Shown here piece after piece: positions 63,304 to 64,000 of a stretch of DNA of 64,000 bases (its first letter is position 1; every line of letters begins with the position of its first letter). The stretch lies in NCBI RefSeq assembly GCF_035934735.1, contig NZ_CP142396.1:1488001-1552000 (forward strand), given 5' to 3'. Source of the DNA: Sedimentibacter sp. MB31-C6 (GTDB taxonomy: Bacteria; Bacillota; Clostridia; Tissierellales; Sedimentibacteraceae). The notes beneath the pieces are model-generated. The model ran no database searches. It had not been told where the DNA came from and saw only the letters and a list, made by a program, of their open reading frames with translations. The position numbers and the translations under genes were made by a program.

Positions 63304-64000
63304 ATGGATAAAATCGTAATAAGAGGAGCAAAGGCGAATAATCTTAAGAATATTAACGTTGAATTGCCAAGAGATAAACTTATTGTTTTTACAGGAGTTA
63401 GCGGTTCAGGAAAAACATCCCTTGCTTTTGATACTATATATGCAGAAGGGCAAAGACGATATGTAGAAAGTCTTTCCTCATATGCTAGAATGTTTTTAGG
63501 ACAGATGGATAAGCCTGATGTGGAATCAATTGAAGGTTTATCGCCAGCAATATCTATAGACCAAAAAACCACTAACAAAAACCCACGTTCTACAGTGGGA
63601 ACTGTTACAGAAATTTTTGATTACTATAGACTTTTGTTTGCAAGAGTAGGAACCCCCCATTGTCCTAACTGTGGAAAGCCAATAACAACTCAAACGATAG
63701 ATCAAATTACAGACAAGGTATTAGAATATGAAGAAAGAACAAAAATTCAAATTTTAGCACCTATGGTAAAAAGAGCAAAGGGAACACATAAAAGGCTTCT
63801 TGAAAATATAAAAAAAGAAGGTTATGTAAGAGTAAGAGTTGATGGAGAGATTTTAGACTTAGAAGAAGAAATAAATCTTGAGAAAAACAAGAAACATAGC
63901 ATTGAAGTTGTTGTTGATAGACTTATAGTTAAAGAAGGAGTGCAAAAAAGGTTAGTTGATTCAGTTGAAACAGCTCTTCAACTTTCAAATGGTATGGTGC
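63304..64000 (+). CDS. uvrA: Excinuclease ABC subunit A, 5' part
   Basis: The frame starts at ATG 63304 (GAAAGGATAA upstream) and runs off the end of the window, giving 232 residues. [20 protein letters not shown], Walker [21 protein letters not shown] (key [14 protein letters not shown]), Q-loop region [19 protein letters not shown], and the first zinc motif HCPNCGKPI identify UvrA. It is the damage sensor of excision repair. Confidence 0.95.
   Translation, partial: MDKIVIRGAKANNLKNINVELPRDKLIVFTGVSGSGKTSLAFDTIYAEGQRRYVESLSSYARMFLGQMDKPDVESIEGLSPAISIDQKTTNKNPRSTVGTVTEIFDYYRLLFARVGTPHCPNCGKPITTQTIDQITDKVLEYEERTKIQILAPMVKRAKGTHKRLLENIKKEGYVRVRVDGEILDLEEEINLEKNKKHSIEVVVDRLIVKEGVQKRLVDSVETALQLSNGMV

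Overview
The window comes from an AT-rich, anaerobic, endospore-forming Firmicute of the Clostridia/Tissierellia type. Evidence: spoIID-spoIIQ-spoIIID in the clostridial order, an oxygen-independent cobalamin pathway (cbiK/cbiD/cbiG type), a selenocysteine-containing glycine-reductase-like component B, an OpuB-type quaternary-amine importer and a cysteine desulfidase. The lifestyle suggested is amino-acid (Stickland-like) fermentation. I cannot name the species.

1-10.9 kb, core chromosome: 3' end of an mreB-like gene, galU and pgcA (UDP-glucose supply), two wall hydrolases (SLT-SH3-SLH; M23), a WalJ-like metallo-hydrolase with its small CxxH/CxxC companion, rpsF-ssb-rpsR, an IscA/HesB-like protein, then spoIID (reverse), spoIIQ and spoIIID.

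10.9-28.6 kb, cobalamin region: a promoter, B12 riboswitch and terminator precede a long co-oriented run cbiD-F-J-ET-A-G-C-L-H, a BtuFCD-like importer, an ABC-2 exporter, cbiK, cbiMNQO, a Cys-rich protein and a cobA-type adenosyltransferase. Three genes are damaged: the btuC-like permease has an in-frame amber codon, and the ABC-2 permease and the adenosyltransferase have internal in-frame deletions.

28.7-41.9 kb, accessory region and the most unusual part: the last ~70 bp of spoIIID plus a terminator recur at 33.94, 35.82 and 40.45 kb, with partial copies at 30.22 and 41.88 kb. GGGCAAAT/GGACATTT-like motifs sit at nearly fixed distances on both sides. I read this as a tandem array of elements integrated at the 3' end of spoIIID, with att sites carrying a spoIIID tail, and no recombinase gene in the window. 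The cargo is two related copies of a sigma factor/anti-sigma/secreted-protein module, an orphan AgrD-like peptide, secreted and membrane proteins, an AbiE remnant, a lipoprotein, and a broken IS1634-type transposase. The cobalamin cluster lies between the intact spoIIID and the first tail copy and may be the largest cassette.

41.9-52.9 kb: Mn catalase, a TetR regulator divergent from an FMN/FAD fumarate-reductase-like lipoprotein, an opuB-type operon, cysteine desulfidase, then rph-rdgB-yfcE.

53-61 kb: a sigma-54 activator, three matching 16-bp palindromes, a -24/-12 promoter, and an operon of GrdE-like proprotein, GrdB-like selenoprotein (UGA at 57050), opine-dehydrogenase-like protein, alanine dehydrogenase and NhaC-type antiporter. 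This looks like a substrate-specific reductase pathway for an N-substituted amino acid. The window ends with uvrB and the 5' part of uvrA.
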